Assembly: GCF_040869045.1 (NCBI RefSeq)
Contig: NC_090322.1
Location: 180,791,477-180,855,476 of the forward strand
Direction: 5' to 3'
DNA: 64,000 nt
Source: Eurosta solidaginis
Taxonomy: Eukaryota; Arthropoda; Insecta; Diptera; Tephritidae
Shown: positions 12,062 to 25,100 of the stretch, piece after piece
Layout of the letters: every line of letters starts with the position of its first letter
How positions within the stretch are numbered: the first letter of the stretch is position 1
The notes under the pieces: generated by a model
The model's input: only the letters and a program-made list of their open reading frames with translations
What the model was told of the DNA's origin: nothing
Database searches by the model: none
Made by a program: the position numbers and the translations under genes

Positions 12062-13148
12062 TAGTGGAATTCTCTAACTTTTTTAACCACATTTGCCATC
12101 GCTTTATTTGCGAATCGATAACTATAACGATTTCGTTATTCAGTAACTATTTTGTACCGACATTCGTTTATCGACGATCAGCTGTGTTGTTAAATAAACG
12201 GCAAGTGAATTGGCTGCGTTAAACACATAATTAACATTTCTGCCAAAAAAAGAAAATCGGAACTTTAAATAAATATTTTCAAACACGAAAAGTTGCTTTA
12301 TTTATAAATCAAATGGAATTTGAGTACTTGGCGTACGTTTTACCACAAGATGAAGAGTTACTAAGTCCATCGCCAGTGAACAGACGCCTTCTTAGAGAAG
12401 TAGATAACGCATTCCACTTGAATGCAACGGAGTTTCGAAAGCTGTACCGACTAAGCCCAGACTTGGCTCATGATATTATTTCTCAACTTGATGGTCAATT
12501 AAGGGGTGCAAAAATAACTACGATATCAGAACTAGGTAAATCATGGAATTTCATATAATTTTCGATTGAAACCTATTATAAAAATTTCAGGTTCTAACTG
12601 CTTTACGCTTCTTCGCTACTGGTTGTTATCAACGGTCCGTTGGAGAACAATTGGGCATATCGCCATTTCACTCCACTTTTTATCGCATTCGGCCTTTCCA
12701 TGCCGCTTTAGAGACCTGGAACCCGCTAATCCCGAAGTTAAAAAGTCCACCATCCGACTTAGCGGCGCTGCTGGGGTACGGCTTCTCCTTTGATTGCTAT
12801 TAATTGATGACGCCGTTCTATTTTAATGTGAGAAATTGGTTATGTCGGGAAATATGAAATTAATACCGCATTTACTTACCTTTTGTTAAAATATGTAAAA
12901 ACTTGCACAAATTAAAGCAGCTAGTATACGGAATTTATTTATTTTTAGCATTCCTTTTGCGCTTTTCGCATTTTTAGGTTTCGTTAAGCTGTGCTGCCAC
13001 CTTTCTGCTATTAAAACGAATTTTAAATGTCATCTATTTAGAGTCGTTAAAACTAAGTTAGTGAATAGTACAATCGATAAAGCAAGCGACGAAATCGTTA
13101 ATTAAAATATCGACAAATCGCATCGTTATAAGTTAGTGAATTCCACTA
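12062..13148 (+). mobile_element. Deleted PIF/Harbinger DNA transposon
   Basis: Termini are TAGTGGAATTC and GAATTCCACTA, and a 3-bp CTG duplication flanks it (12059-12061 and 13149-13151). The undisturbed MITE at 60178 supplies the empty site. Coding remnants in plus orientation resemble the N-terminal part of the Harbinger nuclease. Three-bp CWG duplications are a known Harbinger trait. The DDE catalytic region is absent, so it cannot move by itself. Confidence 0.7.
12313..12790 (+). pseudogene. HARBI1-like transposase, N-terminal remnant
   Basis: The first open frame (12313-12558) begins with a Met and gives a helical, acidic N-terminal segment with an FRKLYRLSPDLAHDII motif typical of Harbinger nucleases. 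A likely intron follows, with GTAAATC at about 12536 and TTTCAG ending at 12590. The downstream frame then reads VLTALRFFATGCYQRSVG, a hallmark of this family. Joining these signals literally leaves the frame off by one, so either the exact splice site differs or there is an indel. Sequence after about 12790 no longer codes; the DDE domain is missing. Confidence 0.6.
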
Positions 13149-13327
13149 CTGGTACTGAATTCCCCTTGCATTTTAACTATCAAAATGTTCGAAAATAAAG
13201 TTCCGTAGCCAGTTTCTTTAAATGTATTACAAAAACGTATCGACTATAGTGAGTGAAACCAGTATTCCTTATTGCTTAGAACAGCTTATGCTAGTTTTGT
13301 AATGCAAAGCACTGTAAGTATAAATAA

Positions 13328-15088
13328 AACAAGTAAGGACGGGACTGTCTTCGGCTGTGCCGAAGACTTCATACCTTTCATGAATGAGGCTGAACAATAA
13401 TCTTATCCCGTTCGTAATCTCCGAATAATCGGATGTATAAGATAAGAAATATATAGTGAGCAGATCTACATACCTAAACGATTTTTAAGATAAATATAAA
13501 ATAAAAAATAGGTAGGTCTTTGTGTGAGGATGCAAAGTTTCAGGTTTTTAGTGGTCTGCGTGTAAAAACTATGACTACGAATCACGTATTTCAACAATAT
13601 ATGACGTAAACGTAACTATTTGATGAAATTTGATGAGTTTTGAAGCTTCTAGCCGTAAAAAAGGGGCAAATATGAAAGTTTATATGAAGCATATAATATA
13701 TATACCACCGATGTCTATGATTTTTTCAGACAAAAATATATGCTATATACGTAAGCATTTGGTGAAATTTGAGGCTTCTAGCCGTAAAGAGGGCCAAAAA
13801 TTACAGTTATATGGGGTATGTAATATATATACCACCGATCTCTATGATTTTTTCAGACAACAATATATGCTATATACGTAAGCATTTGGTGAAATTTGAA
13901 GCTTCTAGCTGTTAAAATGGGGAAGATATTGCGCAAAGTTTCTTATCTGAACAATCGGTTGTATGAGATATATACTATATATACCACCGGTCTCTATGAT
14001 TTTTTCAGACAATAATATATGCTATACACGTAAGCATTTCATGAATTTTGAAGCTTCTAGCCGTAAAAAAGGGACAAAAATTACAGTTTATATGAGATAT
14101 ATACTATATATACCACCGATCTCTATGCTTTTCGCTTCTAGCTGTTAAAACGGGGCAGAAATTGCGCAAAGTTTCTTATCTGAACAATCGGTTGTATGAG
14201 ATATATACTATATATAAAACCGATATCTATGATTTTTTCGGACAACAATATATGCTATACACGTAAGCATTTGGTGAAATTTGAAGCTTCTAGCTGTTAA
14301 AATGGGGCCGAAATCGGAAAAAAAAATATATATATACTACATATATATACTATATATACCATAATATATATATTACATATCACCGATCGCTATGATTTTT
14401 TGACACAACAATATATACTATATACGTAAGCAATCGGTGAAATTTGAAGCTTACAGGTGTTAAAATGGGGTAGAAATTGCGAAAAGTATCTTATCTGAAC
14501 AAACGGTTGTATGAGATATATACTATATATACAACCGATCCCTATGATTTTTTCAGACAACAATATATGCTATATACGTAAGCACTCGGTGAAATTTGAG
14601 GCTCCTAGCTGTTAAAATGGGGCAGTAATTACGAAAAGTTTCTTATCTGAACAATCGGTTGTGGGGGATATATACTATATATACGACCGATCTCATCCAT
14701 TTTTTCAGACAACTATATGTGTAATATACGAAAGTATATGCTGAAGTTTGAAGCTTCAATCTGATAAATGGAGGAAGATATGACAAAAATCTTCTTTTTC
14801 TGAAAAATCGGTTGTATGGAGGATATATGCTATAGTGGCCCGATCCGGACGGTTCCGACAAATGTCTAATCGGACACCTAAATACACCCGCTCACCAAAT
14901 TTTATCAAGATATCTTAAAAATTGAGGGACTAGTTTGCATACAAAAAGACAGACGGACAGACGGACGGACGGATATGGCTAAACAACAATAAATATAATG
15001 GTGGGTCTATCTATTTTCCTTGGACTTACAATTTTGAGATTCGTTCAAAAGTTAATATACCATTTCATTTTCATGAAAGGTATAAAAA
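13328..15088 (+). mobile_element. Helitron-like repeat with internal tandem array
   Basis: It begins ACAAGTAAGGACGGGACTGTC, sharing its first bases with the other Helitron-like family here. It holds about nine units of 90-170 bp containing GAAGCTTCTAGC[CT]GT and GATTTTTTCAGACAACAATA (13628-14760). It then has a GACGGACGGACGGATATGGC tract (14955-14980) and ends at CATGAAAGGTATAAAA. No transposase is encoded. Short frames in the array are repeat artefacts. Confidence 0.55.
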
Positions 15089-15094
15089 TAAATG

Positions 15095-15445
15095 TAAGGT
15101 GCGCTAACCTCCGAAGAGATTTTAGCCCGAGCTTCTCTTCCAATTTGTATCCTGCTCCTTTCTAATTTTAGCTACAAATTGGCCGGACGGGACCTACTTG
15201 TTTTATGCCGACTTCGAACGGGATCTGCAAGGCAGATGAGTTTTCACTGAGAGCTTTTCATGGCAGAAATACACCCGGAGTTCTTGCCAAACACTGCCGA
15301 GGGGCGACCCCGATTAGAAAAAATTTCTTCTAATTGAAAAAACTTGTTTCTAAAATTTTGATGTTGCTTTTCCCGGGGCTTGAACCCAGGATCTTCGGTG
15401 TGGTAGGCGGAGCACGCTACCATCACACCACGGCGGCCGCACCTT
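15095..15445 (-). mobile_element. tRNA-derived SINE, near full length
   Basis: On the minus strand it starts GGCCGCCGTGGTGTGATGGT with an A box, then GGGTTCAAGCCCCGGG as the B box. The body contains GAAATTTTTTCTAATCGGGG and ends in an ATTTA-rich tail. It matches 58207-58568 throughout. The flank does not show a clear target duplication. Confidence 0.75.
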
Positions 15446-15605
15446 AAGTATATAAGACATTTAAGGTTAATGCACTTTTCATAATTTAGAAAAAAATCCC
15501 GAACGTATTTTCAACTTAGTTATCCCGTCACTTGAGCCTGGAAACATCGGTTAGTTAGGGCAGCACAGTAACTCTACACCACAGTGGTCGCCATATACAT
15601 ATATC

Positions 15606-15725
15606 TGACCCGGTGGCTTATGACTCAAAAAAGAGATTGCGAGAAACAGCTGTTTTTATTTTCCAGAAACAGTTGTTAACAGCTGTTTTTTTGAGTCATA
15701 AGCCACCTTTTCATAGACCGGGTCA
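15606..15725. mobile_element. Small hairpin MITE
   Basis: TGACCCGGTGGCTTATGACT at the left is matched by the inverted AGTCATAAGCCACC...CCGGGTCA at the right. The centre holds two CAGCTGTTTTT motifs. At 120 bp it is essentially one palindrome with a short asymmetry near the right end. Confidence 0.55.
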
Positions 15726-16026
15726 CATATGTACATATATGAGACACCCAAAAATTACTTGGTTAACCATAACAATCGTTTCCTCATCTAATCGCTTTAA
15801 ATTGCTACTAATGGTTGGTATACTATTATGCAAATAAATATGGTGATAAAATATTTAATTTGATAAGATATCTATCTTAAGTAACTTTAAAACAATATCT
15901 TCTCTTAGCAATTATACTTAATGCTTTAGTTAATGCCAAACGCGTAACTCGTTCACAAGAACTAAGGAACTCAGCATAGCGCTGCACCATCTTATAAATA
16001 GAAATATTACACATATAAGATTTAAA

Positions 16027-16159
16027 ATGTCCGAATTATCTTCAAATTTGTGTTTGGAGTGGAAAAATCTAAATTATTATGTGCCTTTAACTCAACAAAG
16101 TAATTATAATTTTTGGCAAGAATGTCGAAAAGTAAAGGAGTTGCATCTACTGAAAAACG
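16027..16159 (+). CDS. ABCG exon 1
   Basis: This is the start-codon exon (AAAATGTCC context) and gives residues 1-44. It contains the ABCG N-terminal signature EWKNLNYYVP and the basic segment before the first beta strand. It is followed by donor GTATGT. It was found by motif, since its frame is too short to stand out alone. Splicing to 18507 gives KN-V-HGRINTGDLVAILG with no frame conflict. Confidence 0.88.
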
Positions 16160-19100
16160 GTATGTAAAAGTAACTTGGAGAGGTTTTTAATATATCATCG
16201 AGCCTACGAGTACCGTCCATCTTAAGGCTTCTAAATTCTAGAGGAGAGTAGAAAAGCTATGATAATATTTTCTTTAGGGAATTTTTGTGAAAAGAAATTG
16301 AAGTAAGCAGAGCCGTAGTTTTTAAGTAAGGTCGAACTGGCCGCTCTGTGAGGATCTGACTAGTATCAATGAGTCGATAGTGTAACTAGAAATTTGTTTA
16401 ACTACCAAACTGAAAACCCCTATCAAAAACCAGGACCTATTTCATAAAATGACTCCGTCCTTTTAGCAAATATTAGAAGCTTTCCAGGACATATGCTACT
16501 TGCTGCTTTTAAATTTTGATAGTTGTGTCACTCCGAATAACTGGACACTTGGCCTTTTGAGTGATAAATTTTGATAACAATGATTATTATTCGATGACAA
16601 ATCTATCCCACAAATCACACACAGAAGATTGCGCATTCACGAGTTCAAAATTGCTTCGTTCTGCGCATCTACGTCACACTTGACTGCTTGAGCGAATGAA
16701 AGAAAGAGAGAAAAAAAGGACGTGTGGGACTCGGGGACTGCCGCGGTAAAGCTATTGCATATTATCAACTTATGCAATTATAATATTTATGCAACATTTT
16801 GTTTTCTTTGATATTAATTCAAGTTTTGTCTTTGATATTAATTCAAGTTACACTTTTTAAGCGTGGTGACCAATAAAAAAACAAATTTTTTACTTTCATT
16901 GAATAAATGAGAAGTTAATATTGACTTTAACTTTAACTTTATTTTTAACTTTAACTTTAACTTTCACTTAACTTTAACTTTCACTTTAACTTTAACATTC
17001 ACTTCAACTTTAACTTTAACTTTAACTTTAACCTTAACTTTAACTTTAACTTTAACTTTATTTTTAACCTTAACTTTAACTTTCACTTTAACTTTAACAT
17101 TCACTTTAACTTTAACTTTAACTTTCACTTTAACTTAACTTTAGCTTTAACTTTATTTTTAACTTTAACTTTCACTTTAACTTTAACATTCACTTTAACT
17201 TTAAATTTATTTTTAACTTTAATTTTCACTTTAACTTTAACATTCACTTTAACTGTTACTTTAACTTTAATTTTAACTTTAACTTTCACTTTAGCTTTAA
17301 CTTTATTTTTAACTTTAACTTTCACTTTAACTTTAACATTCACTTTAACTTTAACTTTAGCTTTGACTTTAACTTTCACTTTAACTTTATTTTTAACTTT
17401 AACTTTCACTTTAGCTTTAACTTTATTTTTAACTTTAACTTTAACTTCCACTTTAACTTTAACTTTAACTTTGACTTTAACTATAACCTTAACTTTAACT
17501 TTAACTTTAACTTTATTTTTAACTTTAACTTTTACTTTAACTTTAACATTTACTTTAACTTTAACTTTAACTTTATGATAGAGATCCAATATTATGTATT
17601 TGGCCGGTTGCTAACACCGAACCTTTTCGAACCTTTTTTGACAAATATCCGTTACGGTTTAGTCACCAAGGCCGCGATAAAATCTATGCAATAGCTTAAA
17701 AACAAGAGCTAAAGGAAAATGACGTAAAAATTGCCCATAAAAACAGCTGATCTTTTGTTTACATGCGCAATGCGCAATCTTGTGTGTGTGATTTGTGAAT
17801 CTATCCATTCGCTGAGAGCAAAATGGTTACATTCCGATAGCAAACGCGACAACTTTTTGTTAACCTAGCCATAGGGTAGGTAATGTTGAACTGGCTGGTC
17901 CGTGAAGACCTCATATAGACTGAATGAGTTCATAGTGTTACCAGAAGTTTGCACCAAGTTGAAAACCCCTATCACAAACCAGAACCTACCTATGTTTACT
18001 CAGTTCTCTTGTCAATTACTATAAGATTTCTAGCACCTATGCTACTTACTGTTTTTAGATCTGCTAGCTATGCCACTACTAATAGCTGGTCTTAGCTTTG
18101 CGTGCGCAGGGCACGAGCACAAACAATGCTCGATCTTTTCCTCCTTTAACCCACACAACCTACAACTGCTGTCACTGACAAAGCCTATTTTTTAAGCATG
18201 TGACGTTAGACACTGCCCAGTCAGAATGCCCGTCATGAGTCTACAATCCTCTCTTTTCTATGATGAGAGTAATTTTGTTAATCTAAGGTTGTAAGACCTA
18301 CACACGATGTTCAACAATTTGCAGCCCCGTGCTTGGTTCCACGCGTTTCCTGCTTGGTCCATTATATGCAGCTCTCGCCTTCTCTTCCAGGGATTATTTG
18401 CACCCATCTTCATTTTTTCCTATATTCCCACTCTCCCTTTCTTTCATCTTTTCCTAAACGTCTAGTCTACAAATTATTTCATGATAAACATATTTTCCTA
18501 CTTTAGTTCATGGTCGTATAAATACCGGTGATCTGGTGGCAATTTTGGGTTGCAGCGGCGCTGGCAAGACCACACTGCTTGCTGCGATATCGCAACGACT
18601 GCGCGGTAAAGTAACCGGGGACGTCACTTTGAATGGCGTGGCAATGAATCGAAGTGATATGACGCGTATCTCAAGCTTTTTACCACAATACGACATCAAC
18701 GTGAAGATATTTACAGCTTATGAACATTTATATTTTATGGTGAATAACCGCTTTGGTATTATCGTAGTTTAGTTCTATTTTGTATTCTTATAGTCCCACT
18801 TTAAAATGCACCGTAAAACTACCGACGCAGAAAAACGCCAACGGGTAGCAGACTTATTGTTTGCTTGTGGCTTAAAAGATGTTACTCATACTCGCATACA
18901 ATCATTATCAGGAGGCGAACGTAAACGTCTGAGTTTGGCCGAAGAGGTACGTGTACGAATCTGAAAGCGAATTTATATTAATAGGAGGTGAAGGTCCCTC
19001 CTATAAGCGTAGGTACGCTATAAAATTAGGGCAAGTTTCAGCATAAATCATGTAGGCCTGTGATTTGTAAGAAAAATTAAGAAGTAGCACACCATAAAGT

Positions 19101-22100
19101 GAAAATGAAGCTCGACTAAATCTCCGCGGAGGTGTATCGCGCTAAATTATTATTAATATTATCTTTTAGTTCAGTGTTTTGTCTTACGTGAAAGCAGGAA
19201 ATGCTTCATGCAATAACCGGGTTGCTAAACCTCTGTGCTGCACTCTGTGGCAATTATTCGACCAATTCTGACATATGGGGCACACGTATGGTGGAAGGCG
19301 GTAGAGGTGAAATAAATAATTAACATGCTAGGGAAAGTTCAACGATCTGCCTGCGGAGCGATCACGGGGGCAATTAGGACGTGCCCCTCGGAAGCTTTAA
19401 ATGTGATATGCAATGTCCCACTGGTAGATCTCTTTATAAAGGAAACGGCATCCCAAGGCCCCAAGTTTCGGGAGTTGGGCCTTTGGAGGGAGCGTACATA
19501 CGGGCACGGCCGCATCCTGCTCAATATTAACAACTCCCGCATCACATCAAGAACGGACTACATATGTCCAAGAGCAGTCTTCGACACAAACTACTTCCCC
19601 ACAAGGAAAGATTGGAAGATGGCGGGATCACTTAGACATTCGACATTTCGGTTTCCACGGACGGATCTAAAATGGCTTGCGGTGTGGGAGCGGGAGTATT
19701 TGCGACTGTCTCGCCCACGTCCTTATTTATGCGGCTTCCCGACTCGGCAAGCGTGTTTCAAAGCTGAGATTTTCCCTATCCAAGAGGCGTGTAAAGCGTT
19801 ATTGGATATCAATAGTAACGATAACAGAGTAGCCATTTCTCCGATAGCCAGGCGGCTCTTGGGGCCCTCGGGTCAACGACGATAACATCAAATCTGGTTG
19901 GGCAGTGTAGGGAGAGCGCCATGATTCTACAACAATAGTTGGAAGAGCATGTGGCAATTATATAACGAAAAATGATCCACAGCTGTCCTTAAGATGAACA
20001 GAAGGGATATATCCAGAATAGTTGCGGTGCTCACGGGACATTGGACAATTGGGGTACACGCGGCACGGAAACGGTTGAGCATCTGAATGCCCAGCACACT
20101 GTCGAAGCAAATTAAAGTTTCTTGGAAACCCCTTTTTCGAAAGCCTCCCAGAACTCAAGGATGTTAGGCCGGGAGAGCTTCTCAAATTTATAAACTCCAC
20201 ATGATAGATATAGGGGGACGGGTTTCCCTGAGGCGCTTAAAAATGCTTCTTCAGTCTTCAGTCTTCTTACAACACCCTTTTATTTGTTATCTCACGAGTT
20301 GTGGTATCAAAACGGATGAGCGCTAATTGGTCAATTGGCACTCGCCACTCCAACCAACCAACCAACCTGTGGCAGCGTGCCTCTCCTAGTGTAGAATCCC
20401 CTTCTTCTCTGATTCGCTACCCACTAAAACCTTGCCCTCCACGGTCCGCACATTTTCCACATATGGGACCACGTTCTCAGTACTTCAGCTACGGAAGCAC
20501 GCTACGCGAGTTCTTTAGCTACCTACCTAACCTCACGTTGTTGGGCTAACCAACCGTCTTCCCGTTTCGCGAGGAGAATTTTCTTCACGTATCTGATGAC
20601 CATATCCCATCTTTCAGTCCTGTAGGCTATCTAATGTATGACACTGCCCGGGGATATATCACCGAGTATTACTTTCACGCTTCTTCCACAGTAAAGACAG
20701 TTCAAATCTTCAACCTTGCACATTCTGTGGACATATTCCCGTAAGTAGCCATGGCCACTTAAACACTGCGCTAAGTCGACCTCCCCATGTGGCCGCCTCA
20801 ACCATGGCTACAGCACGGGAATCGCTTGACTGCAGCACTGCAGCTTCATTGCTTTTGTCAGCGTTGGATGGGTTCTGTTCGCGCCTGTACGGCAGCAACA
20901 TATCTACCTATGTCTCCTCGCAGCTGATACATTGATTTCCTTTCCTCAGCGTGGAAGTATTCATTCGGCAGTAATTTTGCACGATACAAAAATATAGAAT
21001 CAAAGAGGATTCAAGCAGCTTTCTTATACATAGTCTTGGTCCGCCTATGTTTGCCATTAATCGAATTGGGTACCCTATTATCTGCGTAGTCTTCTCACAG
21101 GCCTCTTAAAAATGTTCTGGTAAGCTTAGCTTGCTATCCTACCTCATTCCGAGGTATTTCGTGCAGCTGTGTGTCTCTATTTGCTGCTCCCCAAACATCA
21201 TATTGATTACGGTGAGAATTCGTCTCTTCGTGAGGATCACGATCTTAGTTTTCGCCAGTCGCCTGCTGAAGTCCATTGTAGTTCATCCATCAATTTACAC
21301 TGCGCATTACTTGATTCATTTTAAGCTTTTTAATTTGTTTGTGTTTTAGCGTTTTTTGACGTCTCGTGTGACCAATAATACAATCTTGCTTGCTTTGTGG
21401 CACGCTGTTTCGGTTTCTCTTATAGCATTTGCAACCTCGCCTATGGCGTCTATTGTGACGCGGCCTTTGCGGAAGCCACTCTGCCGCTGGGACAGACCTC
21501 CTTCATCTTCAATGGCTGCTTTCAGCTTTGGACTGCTACTCGAATGTTTCATGGTTAAAAACTTCAACAGCCTGTATGGCTTTTGTGGATGTTCATATCT
21601 GTTAGTTTATACACAGAAACATTTCCCGCAAATTTCCGACAGTAATACCGAAGAAGCAGCTCAAGGCCGCAGATTAATCGTTGTGATAACAAGACCTAGA
21701 AGGTTCAAAGTGGTCATATCGAATCGTTCCCGAGATGGTTGGGCTAGTACCTTAATGGTTACCGTAAAGCTACTTACTCACTTAATTGGCTCTTAACCGT
21801 TTAAACGATTGGTTGGTCACATCAAGAGAATCTAAATCGTTTTCCACCTGGTCCTTCGAGCGGAGTGGGGCCGCCCTTTTCGTCAGCTTTGATAGGCGGA
21901 TTCGGATAAGAATTTTTTTTAGTTATCATAAAGTACCGCATCCATATTCGACATAGGACCATCAACATCGATAACACTCCCCAAAAACGTCGGGCAATGC
22001 CTTTATCGGTACAACAACCATAACAACAAGAGGTCAAACAAATCGCTTTCGCTCTGCGATAAACCTTTGTGGAGTGTTTATTGTGATAACAACAACATCA

Positions 22101-25100
22101 TTTCTCAATGAGGTTTTGCCATTTTTATAGTCTGTTGAGCAGAGCTCACAGAGTATATTAACTTTGATTGGATAACGGTTGGTTGTACAGGTATAAAGGA
22201 ATCGAGATAGATATAGACTTCCATATATCAATATCATCAGGATCGAAAAAAAATTTGATTGAGCCATGTCCGTCCGTCCGTCCGTCTGTCCGTTAACACG
22301 ATAACTTGAGTAAATTTTGAGGTGTCTTGATGAAATTTGGTATGTAGGTTCCTGAGCACTCATCTCAGATCGCTATTTAAAATGAACAATATCGGACTAT
22401 AACCACGCCCACTTTTTCGATATCGAAAATTTCGAAAAACCGAAAAAGAACTGATAATTCATTACCAAAGACGAATAAAGCGATGAAACTTGGTAGGTGA
22501 GTTGAACTTATGACGCAGAATAGAAAATTAGTAAAATTTTGGACATTGGGCGTGGCACCGCCCACTTTTAAAAAAAGGTAATTTAAAAGTTTTACAAGCT
22601 GTAATTTGGCAGTCGTTGAAGATATCATGATGAAATTTGGCGGGAACCTTACTCCTATTACTATATGTATGCTTAATAAAAATTAGCAAAATCGGAGAAC
22701 GACGAGGCCCACTTTAAAAAAAAAATTTTTTTTAACAATTGTTTTTGTTTTTATCGGCCTATTGATAAATCATTCAAGGTTCGAATCGAGCTCAAGGCCA
22801 GAATTGTTAATTTTTTTCTAATGATAATTATTGTTATTTTTTTTTTTTTAATTTTTCTAAATTTGAAAAATTGTATTTTGTTTTTGGAATAGTAAGTAGA
22901 AAATTTTTCAGACAACCTGCCATAGCTGCGCAGATAGATCCATTTCGAAGGGTGCTAAGCCTTCATCATCAGTACGCTTTAGGCATGCTGCGCTAACCAT
23001 TTAGCTATACAGCGGTGGTTTGTTTGACTGGCAAATTTGCTACTTCTATTCCTTTTTACCAACTATATTTATTCAGTGTTGCGCCATCTGGTGCAAATCA
23101 CTGATAATGCTGGATTTTTGTTTATTGTCAATTACTTTGTTTGACATTCCCAAGTGCTCATGGTTTATTAACAATTGTTTTTGTTTTTATCGGCCTATTG
23201 ATAAATCATTCAAGGTTCGAATCGAGCTCAAGGCCAGAACAATAATTTTTTTCTAATGATAATTATTGTTATTTTTTTAAATTTTTCTAAATTTGAAAAA
23301 TTGTATTTTGTTTTTGGAATAGTAAGTAGAAAATTTTTCAGACAACCTGGCATAGCTGCGCAGATAGATCCATTTCGAAGGGTGCTAAGCCTTCATCATC
23401 AGTACGCTTTAGGCATGCTGCGCTAACCATTTAGCTATACAGCGGTGGTTTGTTTGACTGGCAAATTTGCTACTTCTATTCCTTTTTACGAACTATATTT
23501 TAGAAAAAAATTATTGTTCTGGCCTTGAGCTCGATTCGAACCTTGAATGATTTATCAATAGGCCGATAAAAACAAAAACAATTGTTAATAAACCATGAGC
23601 ACTTGGGAATGTCAAACAAAGTAATTGACAATAAACAAAAATCCAGCATTATCAGTGATTTGCACCAGATGGCGCAACACTGAATAAATATAGTTGGTAA
23701 AAAGGAATAGAAGTAGCAAATTTGCCAGTCAAACAAACCACCGCTGTATAGCTAAATGGTTAGCGCAGCATGCCTAAAGCGTACTGATGATGAAGGCTTA
23801 GCACCCTACGAAATGGATCTATCTCCGCAGCTATGGCAGGTTGTCTGAAAAATTTTCTACTTACTATTCCAAAAACAAAATACAATTTTTCAAATTTAGA
23901 AAAATAAAAAAAAAAAATAACAATAATTATCATTAGAAAAAAATTATTGTTCTGGCCTTGAGCTCGATTCGAACCTTGAAAATTTATTTTAAGTCAAATT
24001 TTAACAAAAAATTTAATATCTTTACAGTATATAAGTAAAGTATGTCAACATTCAACTCCAGTAATGATATGGTGAAACAAAATGCAAAAATAAAAGAAAA
24101 TTTCAAAATGGGCGTGGCTCCGCCCTTTTTCATTTAATTTGTCTAGGATACTTTTAATGCCATAAGTCGAACAAAAATTTACCAATCCTTGTGAAATTTG
24201 ATAGGGGCTTAGATTCTGGGACGATAACTTATTTCTGTGAAAAAGGGCGAAATCGGTTGAAGCCACGCCCAGTTTTTATACACAGTCGACCGTCTGTCCT
24301 TCCGCTCGGCCGTTAACACGATAACTTGAGCAAAAATCGATATATCTTTACTAAACTCAGTTCACGTACTTATCTGAACTCACTTTGTATTGGTATAAAA
24401 AATGGCCGAAATCGGACTATGACCACGCCCACTTTTTCGATATCGAAAATTACGAAAAACGAAAAAATGCCATAATTCTATACCAAATACGAAAAAAGGG
24501 ATGAAACAAGGTATTTGGATTAGTTTATTGACGCAAAATATAACTTTAGAAAAAAACTTTGTAAAATGTGTGTGACACCTACCATATTAAGTAGAATAAA
24601 ATGAAAAAGTTCTGCAGGGCGAAATAAAAAACCCTCGAACTCTTGGCAGGAATACTGTTCGTGGTATTATATATATAAATAAATTAGCGGTGTCCAACAG
24701 ATGATGTTCTGGGTCACCCTGGTCCACATTTTGGTCGATATCTGGAAAATGCCTTCACATATACAACTAAGGGCCACTCCCTTTTAAAACCCTAATTATT
24801 ACCTTTAATTTGATACCGATATCATACAAACACATTATAGAGTCACTCCTGGTCCACCTTTATGGCGATATCTCGAAAAGGCGTCCACCTATAGAACTAA
24901 GCCCCACGCCCTTTCAAAATACTCATTAACACCTTTCATTTGATACCCATATCGTACAAACGTATTCTAGAGTCACCCCTGGTCCACCTTTATGGCGCTA
25001 TCTCGAAAAGGCGTCCACCTGTAAAACTAAACCCCACGCCCTTTTGAAATACTCATTAACACCTTTCGTTTGATACCCATATCGTACAAACAAATTCTAG

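Larger units (their letters stand above)
11870..13175 (-). mobile_element. MITE of the 60178 family, split by a Harbinger insertion
   Basis: The outer parts (11870-12061 and 13149-13175) match, in reverse orientation, the MITE at 60178-60695. Shared blocks include CAACAGCTGATTGCTTCTTC and the terminal GAATTCAGTACCAGG. The copy is interrupted 13 bp inside its GAATTCAGTA end by the element at 12062-13148. Confidence 0.65.

Noticed and set aside
13628..14760. CRISPR-like regular array
   Set aside because: The units are long, diverged and in a fly-type Helitron-like element, with no constant short repeat and unique spacer pattern.
17125..17589. 154-codon minus-strand frame of Lys-Val repeats
   Set aside because: It comes from the hexamer satellite; a six-base period keeps any frame open. 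There is no start context or domain.
23020..23256. Identical 78-codon frames on both strands (also 23736-23500)
   Set aside because: The identity comes from the inverted repeat. The translation has no domain and there is no sign of coding constraint.
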